In this document: positions 33,380 through 46,000 of the stretch, piece after piece | How the letters are laid out: every line of letters begins with the position of its first letter | Position numbering within the stretch: the stretch's first letter is position 1 | From: Micropterus salmoides | Taxonomy: Eukaryota; Chordata; Actinopteri; Centrarchiformes; Centrarchidae | Reading direction: 5' to 3' | Assembly (NCBI RefSeq): GCF_014851395.1 | Contig: NW_024044681.1 | Coordinates: 4,594,933-4,658,932, forward strand | DNA: 64,000 bases | Translations under genes and position numbers: made by a program | The notes under the pieces: generated by a model | What the model was told of the DNA's origin: nothing | Databases searched by the model: none | The model's input: only the letters and a program-made list of their open reading frames with translations

Positions 33380-36300
33380 CTAACGTTTTGACAGCTCATT
33401 GGAGAGCCAGTCCAGACCCTCGTACAGACCAGTACCCTGCGTGGCACAGGTGGCCTGGACGTGCCACTGAGGAGACAGAAACACACAGGTAACAGTGATT
33501 AGACACCTGCACAGGTTGATATCAGGCTAAAAGGATCCAGTATCGTCTAGACCAGGACCAGGGGTCGGCAAATAAGTCTGGCATCGGGCCAAATGTTTTA
33601 CAAGCCGTTATATGGCGAGCCAGAACAAAGTCAAATGATTCCAAATCACGTGCAGCTGAGTCGGTGCTGTGCAGCACTCCCGTTAGGGAGGACGCAGGAT
33701 CGATTCCACCTTCCTGCAGACTTTTTAATAACTTTTTAATAAAAGGACACTTTTGCACATGCTCACAATAAAAAAAAAAGCATGTGCTGCAGTGATGTGT
33801 GCGCGTTCCTACTTCAGGGGATCACACGTTTACTGACGGCTCTTTCAGAGCTGTGTCAAGCATGCCGGAGACTCCTTCAAAGTAAAAGCTCTTAATAAAT
33901 GAAGCATTGCTGCAAAACACGTTCTCACACTTTTATTTTAGAGGCACAATCACTTAAGAGGAAGTGAATGTGTGAGTAACTGTATCTGTTATTTTTCTGC
34001 TATCAAAGCCACCTGGCCGCCTATTGCCGACCACCGGTCTAGAGGGTCTGAACGTTTTACGTTTATTTGGATACAAGTGCGCTCTTATTTTGAAGCGTGC
34101 ACAGTCTATACGGACGTATTGTTCCCTGCCCCGCTGCCACATAAGTTTCGCTCAGTTCCAGGATACCTAATGGGATCATGATTATATTATTGGATCCCAT
34201 AGACTCAACATTTGAGCCAAAATAGCCTGATACTGCTGTTTGACAAAACTTCTGACTGCAGCAAATGGGTTTAAAAAGCTCTGCCTGAGGCTTTTAGTAA
34301 CTAATGGAGTCAGAAACTACCGTATCTCTGAACTCTCACACATGCGGGCTTTTCTTCTCTGGGATCTCCTTTTCATAACTAATGCAGTAATGTGATGTTG
34401 TTTCACGTCCATTCACTGAGCCTCCTCTGAACCTGTTTGGGGCCCCCTGGGGAGGCCCGCCTCACACTTTGAGAACCCCTGCTCCATACGGATGTATTGA
34501 TAACTGATCCGTCTTCATTCTTACAGTTCTGCTGCGCAGGCTGTGCAGACCCAGTTTGTCGGTGAGTTCGCTGACTCCCATGGCGTTGGGAAGATCCTGT
34601 TTGTTAGCAAACACAAGAAGAACTGCCTCCTTCAGCTCGTCCTCCTGGATCTACAGAGAGAGTCATGTGACTAGTGACATCATCAACAGGTGTTGTGTGA
34701 CTGTGTTTCTCACAGCAGCAGTAAGTATAGGCTACTCACCATCTTAGAGAGCTCCTCGGCCGACTCCGCTACTCGCTCTCTGTCATTACTGTCCACCACG
34801 AAGATCAGACCCTGCACAGGAAGTCAGAGGTCACACATGACATCACATCCTCAGAAATCTCATCAATATAAAGTGATAGTTTATATTTTCTATAATCATG
34901 TTTTATAGAGACTCCTGAAGGGTCAGCGGCCTCATCTGGGACGGTGATGAGTCGGCCTGCAGACGAGAGGCTGATCAGCTGGCTCTCTGGTGCGGCCAGG
35001 ACAACCTGGAGCTCGAAGCCCTGGATATACTCACTTTTTAACAATGCGTAGACAGGCGTCGGCCACACAAACGGCTTTGTTCACATACTTGCCTGCCTAC
35101 TTTGCGTGTACCTGGAGGATTAAACCTGAATCCACAAGGGGACAGACCAGGACCGGGTCATCCTTCGCCAACACCGGATTATCTTCCTTGACAACCTCCA
35201 CATTCGCACATTGTAAACAAACCAAACATAGTTTCACTCAAGTAGCTTGTGATTTTAACGAGACATCGTACTGCTCCCATGTTCATGTGCTGAACTGCAT
35301 CTCGTGGACACGTAGCGTTAATTCCTGGGGACTTGCACAAGCTACGCTCCAAAGGAACGCAGGAAATGCGTGACAGCCATCTTACGTACGCGAACATGTA
35401 GTTAAAAGCAAGTATATCCAGGGCTTAACGAAGCTCACCTTACCATGTATCCTGGTTCTGCCTCTGTGCCTCTGTGTCATGTGGTCTGTGCCTCTGTTCT
35501 GCACCTCTGTGTCCTGGTTCTGCCTCTGTACCTCTGTTCTGCACCTCTGTGTCCTGTGTTCTGCCTCTGTGTCCTGTGTTATGTACCTCTGTGTCCTGTG
35601 TTCTGCCTCTGTACCTCTGTTCTGCACCTCTGTGTCCTGGTTCTGCCTCTGTGTCCTGTGTTCTGTGTTATGTACCTCTGTGTCCTGGTTCTGCCTCTGT
35701 GTCCTGTGTTCTGCCTCTGTACCTCTGTTCTGCACCTCTGTGTCCTGGTTCTGCCTCTGTACCTGTGTTCTGTGTTCTATACCTCTGTGTCCTGTGTTCT
35801 GTACCTGTGTGTCCTGGTTCTGCCTCTGTACCTGTGTTCTGTACCTGTGTCCTGGTTCTGCCTCTGTACTTCTGTACTTGTGTTCAGTACCCCTGTGTTC
35901 TGGTCTTGGCTCAGTACCTGTGTTCTATACCTCTGTGTCCTGTGTTCTGTACCTCTGTGTCCTGGTTCTGCCTCTGTACCTGTGTTCTGTACCTGTGTCC
36001 TGGTTCTGCCTCTGTACCTCTGTTCTGCACCTCTGTGTCCTGGTTCTGCCTCTGTACCTGTGTTCTGTGTTCTGTGCCTCTGTGTCCTGTGCTCTGTACC
36101 TGTGTTCTATACCTCTGTGTCCTGTGTTCTGTACCTGTGTGTCCTGGTTCTGCCTCTGTACCTGTGTTCTGTACCTGTGTCCTGGTTCTGCCTCTGTACT
36201 TGTGTTCAGTACCCCTGTGTTCTGGTCTTGGCTCAGTACCTGTGTTCTATACCTCTGTGTCCTGTGTTCTGTACCTCTGTGTCCTGGTTCTGCCTCTGTA

Positions 36301-39300
36301 CCTGTGTTCTGTACCTGTGTCCTGGTTCTGCCTCTGTACTTCTGTACTTGTGTTCAGTACCCCTGTGTTCTGGTCTTGGCTCAGTACCTGTGTTCTATAC
36401 CTCTGTGTCCTGTGTCCTGGTTCTGCCTCTGTACCTGTGTTATGTACCTCTGTGTCCTGGTTCTGCCTCTGTACCTGTGTTCTATACCTCTGTGTCCTGG
36501 TTCTGCCTCTGTACCTGTGTTATGTACCTCTGTGTCCTGGTTCTGCCTCTGTACCTGTGTTATGTACCTCTGTGTCCTGGTTCTGCCTCTGTACCTGTGT
36601 TATGTACCTCTGTGTCCTGGTTCTGCCTCTGTACCTGTGTTATGTACCTCTGTGTCCTGGTTCTGCCTTTGTACCTATGTTCTGCACCTCTGTGTCCTGG
36701 TTCTGCCTCTGTGTCCTGTGTTCTGTGTTATGTACCTCTGTGTCCTGGTTCTGCCTCTGTGTCCTGTGTTATGTACCTCTGTGTCCTGGTTCTGCCTCTG
36801 TACCTGTGTTCTGCACCTCTGTGTCCTGGTTCTGCCTCTGTACCTGTGTTCTATACCTCTGTGTCCTGGTTCTGCCTCTGTACCTGTGTTATGTACCTCT
36901 GTGTCCTGGTTCTGCCTCTGTACTTGTGTTCTATACCTCTGTGTCCTGGTTCTGCCTCTGTACCTGTGTTCTGCACCTCTGTGTCCTGGTTCTGCCTCTG
37001 TACCTGTGTTCTATACCTCTGTGTCCTGGTTCTGCCTCTGTACCTGTGTTATGTACCTCTGTGTCCTGGTTCTGCCTCTGTACTTGTGTTCTATACCTCT
37101 GTGTCCTGGTTCTGCCTCTGTACCTGTGTTATGTACCTCTGTGTCCTGGTTCTGCCTCTGTACCTGTGTTCTATACCTCTGTGTCCTGGTTCTGCCTCTG
37201 TACCTGTGTTCTATACCTCTGTGTCCTGGTTCTGCCTCTGTACCTGTGTTCTATACCTCTGTGTCCTGGTTCTGCCTCTGTACCCGTGTTCTGTGCCTCT
37301 GTGTCCTGTGCTCTGTACCTGTGTTCTATACCTCTGTGTCCTGGTTCTGCCTCTGTACCTGTGTTCTGCACCTCTGTGTCCTGGTTCTGCCTCTGTACCT
37401 GTGTTCTATACCTCTGTGTCCTGGTTCTGCCTCTGTACCTGTGTTCTATACCTCTGTGTCCTGGTTCTGCCTCTGTACCTGTGTTCTATACCTCTGTGTC
37501 CTGGTTCTGCCTCTGTACCTGTGTTATGTACCTCTGTGTCCTGGTTCTGCCTCTGTACCTGTGTTCTATACCTCTGTGTCCTGGTTCTGCCTCTGTACCT
37601 GTGTTCTATACCTCTGTGTCCTGGTTCTGCCTCTGTACCTGTGTTCTATACCTCTGTGTCCTGGTTCTGCCTCTGTACCTGTGTTCTATACCTCTGTGTC
37701 CTGGTTCTGCCTCTGTACCCGTGTTCTGTGCCTCTGTGTCCTGTGCTCTGTACCTGTGTTCTATACCTCTGTGTCCTGTGTTCTGTACCTGTGTGTCCTG
37801 GTTCTGCCTCTGTACCTGTGTTCTGTACCTGTGTCCTGGTTCTGCCTCTGTACTTCTGTACTTGTGTTCAGTACCCCTGTGTTCTGGTCTTGGCTCAGTA
37901 CCTGTGTTCTATACCTCTGTGTCCTGTGTTCTGTACCTCTGTGTCCTGGTTCTGCCTCTGTACCTGTGTTCTGTACCTGTGTCCTGGTTCTGCCTCTGTA
38001 CCTCTGTTCTGCACCTCTGTGTCCTGGTTCTGCCTCTGTACCTGTGTTCTGTGTTCTGTGCCTCTGTGTCCTGTGCTCTGTACCTGTGTTCTATACCTCT
38101 GTGTCCTGTGTTCTGTACCTGTGTGTCCTGGTTCTGCCTCTGTACCTGTGTTCTGTACCTGTGTCCTGGTTCTGCCTCTGTACTTCTGTACTTGTGTTCA
38201 GTACCCCTGTGTTCTGGTCTTGGCTCAGTACCTGTGTTCTATACCTCTGTGTCCTGTGTTCTGTACCTCTGTGTCCTGGTTCTGCCTCTGTACCTGTGTT
38301 CTGTACCTGTGTCCTGGTTCTGCCTCTGTACCTGTGTCCTGTGCCTCTGTGTCCTGTGCCTCTGTGTCCTGTGCCTCTGTGTCCTGTGTCCTGTGTTCTG
38401 CGCCTCTGTGTCCTGTGTTCTGCGCCTCTGTGTCCTGTGTTCTGTACCTGTGTCCTGGTTCTGCCTCTGTACCTGTGTCCTGTGCCTCTGTACCTCTGTT
38501 CTGCGCCTCTGTGTCCTGGTTCTGCCTCTGTACCTGTGTTCTGTACCTGTGTCCTGGTTCTGCCTCTGTACTTCTGTACTTGTGTTCAGTACCCCTGTGT
38601 TCTGGTCTTGGCTCAGTACCTGTGTGTTCTGGAAGTAGTGTCTCCACAGAGGTCGGATCTTGTCCTGACCACCGACGTCCCAGACAGTGAAACAGATGTT
38701 CTTGTACTCGACCGTCTCCACATTAAAACCTGAAACACAAACGTCTGTCAGAACCGGTTCTGACCATTTCCAGCTCGTTGGTTATTATGTGTCTCTATAC
38801 TGTAGGCTGTGTTTGATTTTATTACTGTATTATTGTATGAGTAAGCACATGATGAGCAATGTACAATCCAGAGTCAAATTCCTCGTATATACCTGGCAAC
38901 AAAGCTGATTCTGATTCGACAGTGGGGACGCTGGAGACTGTGTGTTATTGATCACTTACCGATAGTCGGGATGGTGGTAACGATCTCTCCGAGCTTCAGT
39001 TTGTAGAGGATCGTTGTTTTTCCAGCTGCGTCCAAACCGACTGAAACAAGAACATCAAACTTTAACCTCAGAAAACTGTCTTTGACAGCTGATCACAGTC
39101 TTTAAGCGTCTTCACATTTGGACTACTTTTTATTTACACTTTGATTTCAGAGATAAAGTGTTAAAACAGTCGTGAAAGTGAAGCTGATGGTTAAACATCT
39201 CCTTCAGACTCCGTTAGCTCTGACCGTTAGCCTCTGGCGGCTAGCCGTGTTAGCTTCTATTAGTATGTTTTGCTAAAGACGGAGTTTCAGTCAACTAACC

Positions 39301-39497
39301 GGGACTTCATAACTGAGAACAGGACACTTTAACCGTTAGAACATTAACACCAGCCTGCAGAGACCGTTTCTGCCCCGCCGGTTCCTGCCCGGTTAGCCTC
39401 AGAGCTAGTTAGCCTAGCCGCGGTGCTCACCCATCAGTATCCTCATCTGCTTCTTCCCGAAGAACTTGGAGAACAGAGACGAGATCGTCAGACCCAT
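33380..39497 (-). CDS. arf5: ADP-ribosylation factor 5 (class II ARF GTPase)
   Basis: ARF5 is a myristoylated small GTPase that recruits coat and tether proteins at the Golgi and ER-Golgi intermediate. Six exons on the minus strand: 39497-39431, 39040-38960, 38729-38620, 34811-34740, 34650-34525 and 33466-33380. All are GT-AG with phases intact, giving exactly 180 residues plus TAG, the ARF length. Features: MGLTISSLFSKFFGKKQM amphipathic helix with Gly2, P-loop GLDAAGKTT, switch 1 IVTTIPTIG, switch 2 WDVGGQDKIRPLW, NKQD guanine box, and CAT box in VQATCATQGTGLYEG. RVAESAEELSKM and the neighbouring gcc1 favour ARF5 over ARF4, which is close in sequence. Intron 3 (about 3.8 kb) is mostly a 40-bp minisatellite. 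Confidence 0.95.
33553..34036. mobile_element. Non-autonomous hAT-like element in arf5 intron 5
   Basis: The ends are inverted (GGGGTCGGCAA near 33560 and TTGCCGACCACCG at 34024-34036). They are flanked by a near-perfect 8-bp duplication, GTCTAGAC at 33545-33552 and GTCTAGAG at 34037-34044. The 8-bp duplication and GGTCGGCAA ends fit hAT. No transposase is present. Confidence 0.7.
34190..34482. mobile_element. Possible second hAT-like fragment (right end only)
   Basis: The right end CACTTTGAGAACCCCTGC, with GGGGCCCCCTGGGGAGGCC before it, looks like the terminus of another fish hAT family. The left boundary is uncertain. Confidence 0.4.
34925..35022 (+). pseudogene. L2-like LINE fragment in arf5 intron 3
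   Basis: A 32-codon open piece reads SGLIWDGDESACRRE, then ADQLALWCGQDNLELE. It matches the segment just after the catalytic box of L2/Maui-type reverse transcriptases. It is interrupted by the MITE at 35016. Confidence 0.7.
35016..35427. mobile_element. MITE-like element with ~27-bp inverted ends
   Basis: AAGCCCTGGATATACT at 35016-35031, followed by a TTTTTAAC word, is mirrored by GTTAAAAGCAAGTATATCC, then AGGGCTT, at 35401-35426. It is about 410 bp with no coding content and is inserted in the L2 fragment. The superfamily is unknown. Confidence 0.65.
35445..38610. repeat. 40-bp minisatellite filling arf5 intron 3
   Basis: About 79 copies of a 40-bp unit combine CTGTGTCCTGGTTCTGCC and TCTGTACCTGTGTTCTATACC, with TTATGTACC, TTCTGCACC and TTCTGTACC variants. 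Larger motifs containing GTGTTCTGGTCTTGGCTCAG recur near 35890, 36210, 36365, 37880, 38205 and 38595. The array ends at the exon 3 donor (38619). The unit has no stop in any plus-strand frame, so all three frames stay open for over 1050 codons, antisense to arf5. These are artefacts. Confidence 0.96.
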
Positions 39498-40043
39498 TTT
39501 TAATTAAAAGGTCCCGGTTCAGCGGCGTGACGATGAAAAACCTGACGGGGGAGAATGTCAGCCGGTCAGTCCGGGAGAAGCTGCTGGTTAGAGCCGCAGA
39601 AGAGCCGGGTACCGGGGCGGAGAAGAACCGGAGATGAGCGGTGATGAACCGGAGAGGGCGCAGCTCCTCCTCGGTGCCACGTCCAGGCCAACGCGGAATA
39701 AATGACGTCACTGCTTTCAAAAACTTTATTGAAACACAAAGGATAATGCCGCGTTCAAGATCTACGAGAAACACGGGAGAGTTACTCATTTAACATGGTT
39801 CTGTTTAGGCTTCAACCCAAATTGTTTTGCAACTTCAGAATCAGGTTTATTGGCCGAGTATGTGTGAACACACAAAGAATGTGTCTCTGCTTTTTCGTTT
39901 TGTGAAAACGCCGTTACTCTGACGCTTTGATATAATTTACAAAACAAAGTGTTTCATCGCGTGAGCTCGGTGGTCTTTTTTCCTGACAGCCGTGAACGTA
40001 GCATCAGGATCTAGCATCCTCGTCCAATTCCGGCTCAGACCAA
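39498..40043. promoter_or_regulatory. Bidirectional promoter region arf5 / gcc1
   Basis: This is the interval between the arf5 start codon (minus) and the presumed gcc1 first exon (plus). It holds a GC-rich arf5 leader (39500-39700), gene-poor sequence, and an AACATGGCGGC word at 40042-40052 that fits the YY1 consensus found just downstream of many housekeeping transcription starts. ARF5 and GCC1 are also head-to-head neighbours in human 7q32, as I recall. Confidence 0.55.
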
Positions 40044-43000
40044 CATGGCGGCTGATAGCCGAGAGTCAGCAGCTCTTCAGATTAATGTCTGAGTTTCTAT
40101 GAATATTTACAGTTTCCTGATGAAATAAATCAATTCAGAGACATTTTCCCGCTTCAGTTTGTTAAAACCTGCAGTTGGTCTGTAACTGCTGACAGCTTTG
40201 GACCAGGTAAGACCCGGATTAAACTCTGTGTTTGTTAACGTCAGTAAAAGTCGGTCTGAGAGGTCCAGGGTTGGCCAACCGTAGCCAGGTAGCCAGGGTT
40301 AGTAAACGTTAGCCAGGGTTAGTTAACTTTAGCCAGGGTTAGTTAACCGTAGCCAGGGTTAGTTAACTTTAGCCAGGGTTAGTTAACTTTAGCCAGGGTT
40401 AGTAAACGTTAGCCAGGGTTAGTAAACGTTAGCCAGGGTTAGTTAACTTTAGCCAGGGTTAGTAAACGTTAGCCAGGGTTAGTTAACTTTAGCCAGGGTT
40501 AGTTAACTTTAGCCAGGGTTAGTTAACCGTAGCCAGGGTTAGTAAACGTTAGCCAGGGTTAGTAAACGTTAGCCAGGGTTAGTTAACTTTAGCCAGGGTT
40601 AGTTAACCGTAGCCAGGGTTAGTTAACCGTAGCCAGGGTTAGTTAACTTTAGCCAGGGTTAGTTAACTTTAGCCAGGGTTAGTTAACCGTAGCCAGGGTT
40701 AGTTAACTTTAGCCAGGGTTAGTTAACCGTAGCCAGGGTTAGTTAACTTTATCCAGGGTTAGTTAACTTTAGCCAGGGTTAGTTAACCGTAGCCAGGGTT
40801 AGTTAACCGTAGCCAGGGTTAGTTAACCGTAGCCAGGGTTAGTTAACTTTAGCCAGGGTTAGTTAACTTTAGCCAGGGTTAGTTAACCGTAGCCAGGGTT
40901 AGTTAACCGTAGCCAGGGTTAGTTAACTTTAGCCAGGGTTAGTAAACTTTAGCCAGGGTTAGTAAACTTTAGCCAGGGTTAGTAAACGTTAGCCAGGGTT
41001 AGTTAACTTTAGCCAGGGTTAGTAAACTTTAGCCAGGGTTAGTAAACGTTAGCCAGGGTTAGTTAACTTTAGCCAGGGTTAGTAAACTTTAGCCAGGGTT
41101 AGTTAACCGTAGCCAGGGTTAGTTAACCGTAGCCAGGGTTAGTTAACTTTAGCCAGGGTTAGTTAACTTTAGCCAGGGTTAGTTAACCGTAGCCAGGGTT
41201 AGTTAACCGTAGCCAGGGTTAGTTAACCGTAGCCAGGGTTAGTTAACTTTAGCCAGGGTTAGTTAACTTTAGCCAGGGTTAGTAAACGTTAGCCAGGGTT
41301 AGTTAACGTTAGCCAGGGTTAGTTAACGTTAGCCAGGGTTAGTTAACGTTAGCCAGGGTTAGTTAACGTTAGCCAGGGTTAGTTAACGTTAGCCAGGGTT
41401 AGTCAGGGTTAGTTAACGTTAGCCAGGGTTAGTTAGGGTTAGTCAAGGTTAATCAAGGTTAGCCAGGGTTAGTTAACGTTAGCCAGGGTTAGTTAACATT
41501 AGCCAGGGTTAGTAAACCTGAGCCAGGGTTAGCCAGGGTTAGTTAACATTAGCCAGGGTTAGTAAACCTGAGCCAGGGTTAGCCAGGGTTAGTTAACTTT
41601 AGCCAGGGTTAGGTAACGTTAGCCAGGGTTAGTAAACCTGAGCCAGGGTTAGTTAACGTTTGCCAGGGTTAGCCAGGGTTAGTTAACGTTTGCCAGGGTT
41701 AGCCAGGGTTAGTTAACCGTAGCCAGGGTTAGTTAACTGTAGCTAGGGTTGGCCAGGCTTAGCCTGGGCTAATCAGGGTTAGCCGAGGTTAATCAAGGTT
41801 AGTCAGGGTTAGTCATCGCTAGGTTGGAAATCGCTGGACAACATGTTTGATTTATTGTCTCTTAAACAACTAAGACAGCACTGAAATGGCTAAATGAGTC
41901 TATGTAATAGTAGTGTACGTTATTTATCAAGTAAATCTAAAAAGTAATGGCAGTGATTGAAAGTAACAAACTGTTACTTTCATGGATTATTGAATAACTT
42001 GTTAATATATTTTTGCAATTAATCATTTAGTCTATAAATATGAGAAATAGGTTAAAGTCATTGTTACAGTGCAAAGTAACGTCCAACCAGAAGTCCAGAA
42101 ATGTAATATTTTTATTTAAAATCATATTAAATACAGAAAAAGCGCTAAATTAATCAGTTTAGCAATAATTAACATTAGATTATTACATATTTACATTCAC
42201 TCATTTAGCTGACAAAGCGACTTAAGGTTGCTATGTTATCAGAGGTCGCACACCTCTGGAGCAACTGGGGTTAAGTGTCTTGCTCAGTGACACATTGGTG
42301 GACGTGTGTCACAGTGGGAATCGAACCCCCAGTCTCTCATATCAAAGCCATATGTCTTATAACTGAAGGTAATACAACTTTCCACAGCTGCTGTTAAAAT
42401 CCTGCTGTTTGTTTCATTCAAGTTTATGAAGAGAAAGTGTCTGTTTTCAGAAACCAACAAACCCAGTATGATGATGGGTCCTAGATGAACCAGTTCCGAT
42501 CCTGCATAATGATGGATCCAGTCTAATCTGACCCTCGTAGACCGTCAGTCTGGCCTGACCTTGGTAGACCAATTGGAGTAATGGAGAAGTTTGGGATGAG
42601 TTTCGGGGGCGGTCCCAGCAGGAAGGATTTGCTGGACACCATTGAGTCCCAGAAGAAGCAGCTAGTCCAATACCAGACCCGCTTCAAAGATGTGGTCCAG
42701 GCCTATAAGAGTCTCCTGAAGGAGAAGGAGGCTCTGGAGGCCAGCCTGAAGGTCCTATCGGTGACCCAGGAGGTGGACCTGAATCAGCAGGTCCAGGACA
42801 CCACTGCCTCAGACCTCCAGGAGGACGGCTGCTCAGTGTATAGCGAGGACAGCGTGGACACGGCAGCATCTGTGGAGACGCCCAGTGACACCGCCAGAGG
42901 GGACCAGAGTGAAGAGGACCAGGGAGAACCGGGAGGAAAATCCAGCTCAATGGTGTTTTTTTTCAAACATTTAGTGACCAAAATATCATCAAGTGAATAG

Positions 43001-46000
43001 TAAAGAGATCCATCTTGACAAAGTTGACAACCTTGACAAAGTTGAATGGTGCATAGCTAATTCGACTAGAGGGCGGCGAGACCATGACCGACTTGGCTAG
43101 AGCATGACAGACTTGACGAAAGGATAGCATGACCAAGTCGACTAGAGGGAGACGAGACCATGACAGACTTGACGAAAGGATAGCATGACCAAGTCGACTA
43201 GAGGGAGACGAGACCATGACCGACTCGGCTAGAGCATGACAGACTTGACGAAAGGATAGCATGACCAAGTCGACTAGAGGGAGACGAGACCATGACCGAC
43301 TCGACTAGAGCATGACAGACTTGACGAAAGGATAGCATGACCAAGTCGACTAGAGGGAGACGAGACCATGACCGACTCGACTAGAGCATGACAGACTTGA
43401 CGAAAGGATAGCATGACCAAGTCGACTAGAGGGAGACGAGACCATGACCGACTCGGCTAGAGCATGACAGACTTGACGAAAGGATAGCATGACCAAGTCG
43501 ACTAGAGGGAGACGAGACCATGACCGACTCGGCTAGAGCATGACAGACTTGACGAAAGGATAGCATGACCAAGTCGACTAGAGGGAGACGAGACCATGAC
43601 CGACTCGACTAGAGCATGACAGACTTGACGAAAGGATAGCATGACCAAGTCGACTAGAGGGAGACGAGACCATGACCGACTCGACTAGAGCATGACAGAC
43701 TTGACGAAAGGATAGCATGACCAAGTCGACTAGAGGGAGACGAGACCATGACCGACTCGACTAGAGCATGACAGACTTGACGAAAGGATAGCATGACCAA
43801 GTCGACTAGAGGGAGACGAGACCATGACCGACTCGACTAGAGCATGACAGACTTGACGAAAGGATAGCATGACCAAGTCGACTAGAGGGAGACGAGACCA
43901 TGACCGACTCGGCTAGAGCATGACAGACTTGACGAAAGGATAGCATGACCAAGTCGACTAGAGGGAGACGAGACCATGACCGACTCGGCTAGAGCATGAC
44001 AGACTTGACGAAAGGATAGCATGACCAAGTCGACTAGAGGGAGACGAGACCATGACCGACTCGGCTAGAGCATGACAGACTTGACGAAAGGATAGCATGA
44101 CCAAGTCGACTAGAGGGAGACGAGACCATGACCGACTCGGCTAGAGCATGACAGACTTGACGAAAGGATAGCATGACCAAGTCGACTAGAGGGAGACGAG
44201 ACCATGACCGACTCGGCTAGAGCATGACAGACTTGACGAAAGGATAGCATGACCAAGTCGACTAGAGGGAGACGAGACCATGACCGACTCGGCTAGAGCA
44301 TGACAGACTTGACGAAAGGATAGCATGACCAAGTCGACTAGAGGGAGACGAGACCATGACCGACTCGGCTAGAGCATGACAGACTTGACGAAAGGATAGC
44401 ATGACCAAGTCGACTAGAGGGAGACGAGACCATGACCGACTCGGCTAGAGCATGACAGACTTGACGAAAGGATAGCATGACCAAGTCGACTAGAGGGAGA
44501 CGAGACCATGACCGACTCGACTAGAGCATGACAGACTTGACGAAAGGATAGCATGACCAAGTCGACTAGAGGGAGACGAGACCATGACCGACTCGACTAG
44601 AGCATGACAGACTTGACGAAAGGATAGCATGACCAAGTCGACTAGAGGGAGACGAGACCATGACCGACTCGACTAGAGCATGACAGACTTGACGAAAGGA
44701 TAGCATGACCAAGTCGACTAGAGGGAGACGAGACCATGACCGACTCGACTAGAGCATGACAGACTTGACGAAAGGATAGCATGACCAAGTCGACTAGAGG
44801 GAGACGAGACCATGACCGACTCGACTAGAGCATGACAGACTTGACGAAAGGATAGCATGACCAAGTCGACTAGAGGGAGACGAGACCATGACCGACTCGG
44901 CTAGAGCATGACAGACTTGACTAAAGGATAGCATGACCAAGTCGACTAGAGGGAGACGAGACCATGACCGACTCGGCTAGAGCATGACAGACTTGACGAA
45001 AGGATAGCATGACCAAGTCGACTAGAGGGAGACGAGATCATGACCGACTCGGCTAGAGCATGACAGACTTGACGAAAGGATAGCATGACCAAGTCGACTA
45101 GAGGGAGACGAGTCCATGACAGACTTGACTAAAGGATAGCATGACCAAGTCGACTAGAGGGAGACGAGACCATGACCGACTCGACTAGAGCATGACAGAC
45201 TTGACTAAAGGATAGCATGACCAAGTCGACTAGAGGGAGACGAGACTATGACCGACTCGACTAGAGCATGACAGACTTGACAAAAGGATAGCATGACCAA
45301 GTCGACTAGAGGGAGACGAGACCATGATATAGTCGATTAAACCATGGTTAACTCGACTAGAATATGACTATTGTTATCACACTCTGGCCGGGCGCAGGAG
45401 TTACACAGTGGAGTTAGCGATAATAAATGTGCAACATCCGATGGTGGCATGAAGTCGTACTGGTTGATGACGCATGTAGATTGTGGCAGCAGTTTCACGT
45501 GATGTTTCCTACCTGCAGTCCCTCAGGTCCGACCCCGATGCTGGCGGCTCAGAGAGCACCACCGTGGGAGTGGAGCCGCAGCAACAGGCAAGCGCAGAGG
45601 TGGACCGCCGAGCCGCCCGGCGGAAGAGCCAACTGAGCACGCTCACCAGCGCCCTGGCCACAGTGACGCAGGAGAAGTCTCGGATGGAGGCGAACTTCCA
45701 GGCCGACAAGCGCCAGCTGAAGCAGGAGGTGGAGGAGCTGCAGGAGCGCCTGGTCGCCGTGACCACGCAGCATGAGGCGGAGCTGCATGCCCTGCAGCAG
45801 CAGTTGGCTGAGAGCCGCGCTCGCATCATCACGCAGCAGCACGAGAGGGAGCAGGAGCAGGGAGACCACGTCCAGCAGCTGCGAGAGCTGCAGCGGATCC
45901 TGCAGCAGGAGAGAGACCTGCGACAGGAAGCAGAGCTCCGCCTACAGGACGCCAACGCCACGCTCCTCATGACATCACAAGCCGTGGACCGGGGGGCAGA

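Noticed and set aside
35445..38733. Three overlapping plus-strand frames of 1054-1084 codons
   Set aside because: The 40-bp unit lacks stops in all plus frames. The frames are antisense to arf5 intron 3 and run into an arf5 exon on the wrong strand.
40276..41760. Interstitial telomere array
   Set aside because: Only one GGGTTAG per 20-bp unit; there is no run of TTAGGG hexamers.
45509..45970. Antisense serine/cysteine-rich frame opposite gcc1 exon 3
   Set aside because: Mirror frame of a coiled-coil coding exon with high GC; no independent support. The frames opposite 48751-49422 are the same kind of shadow.
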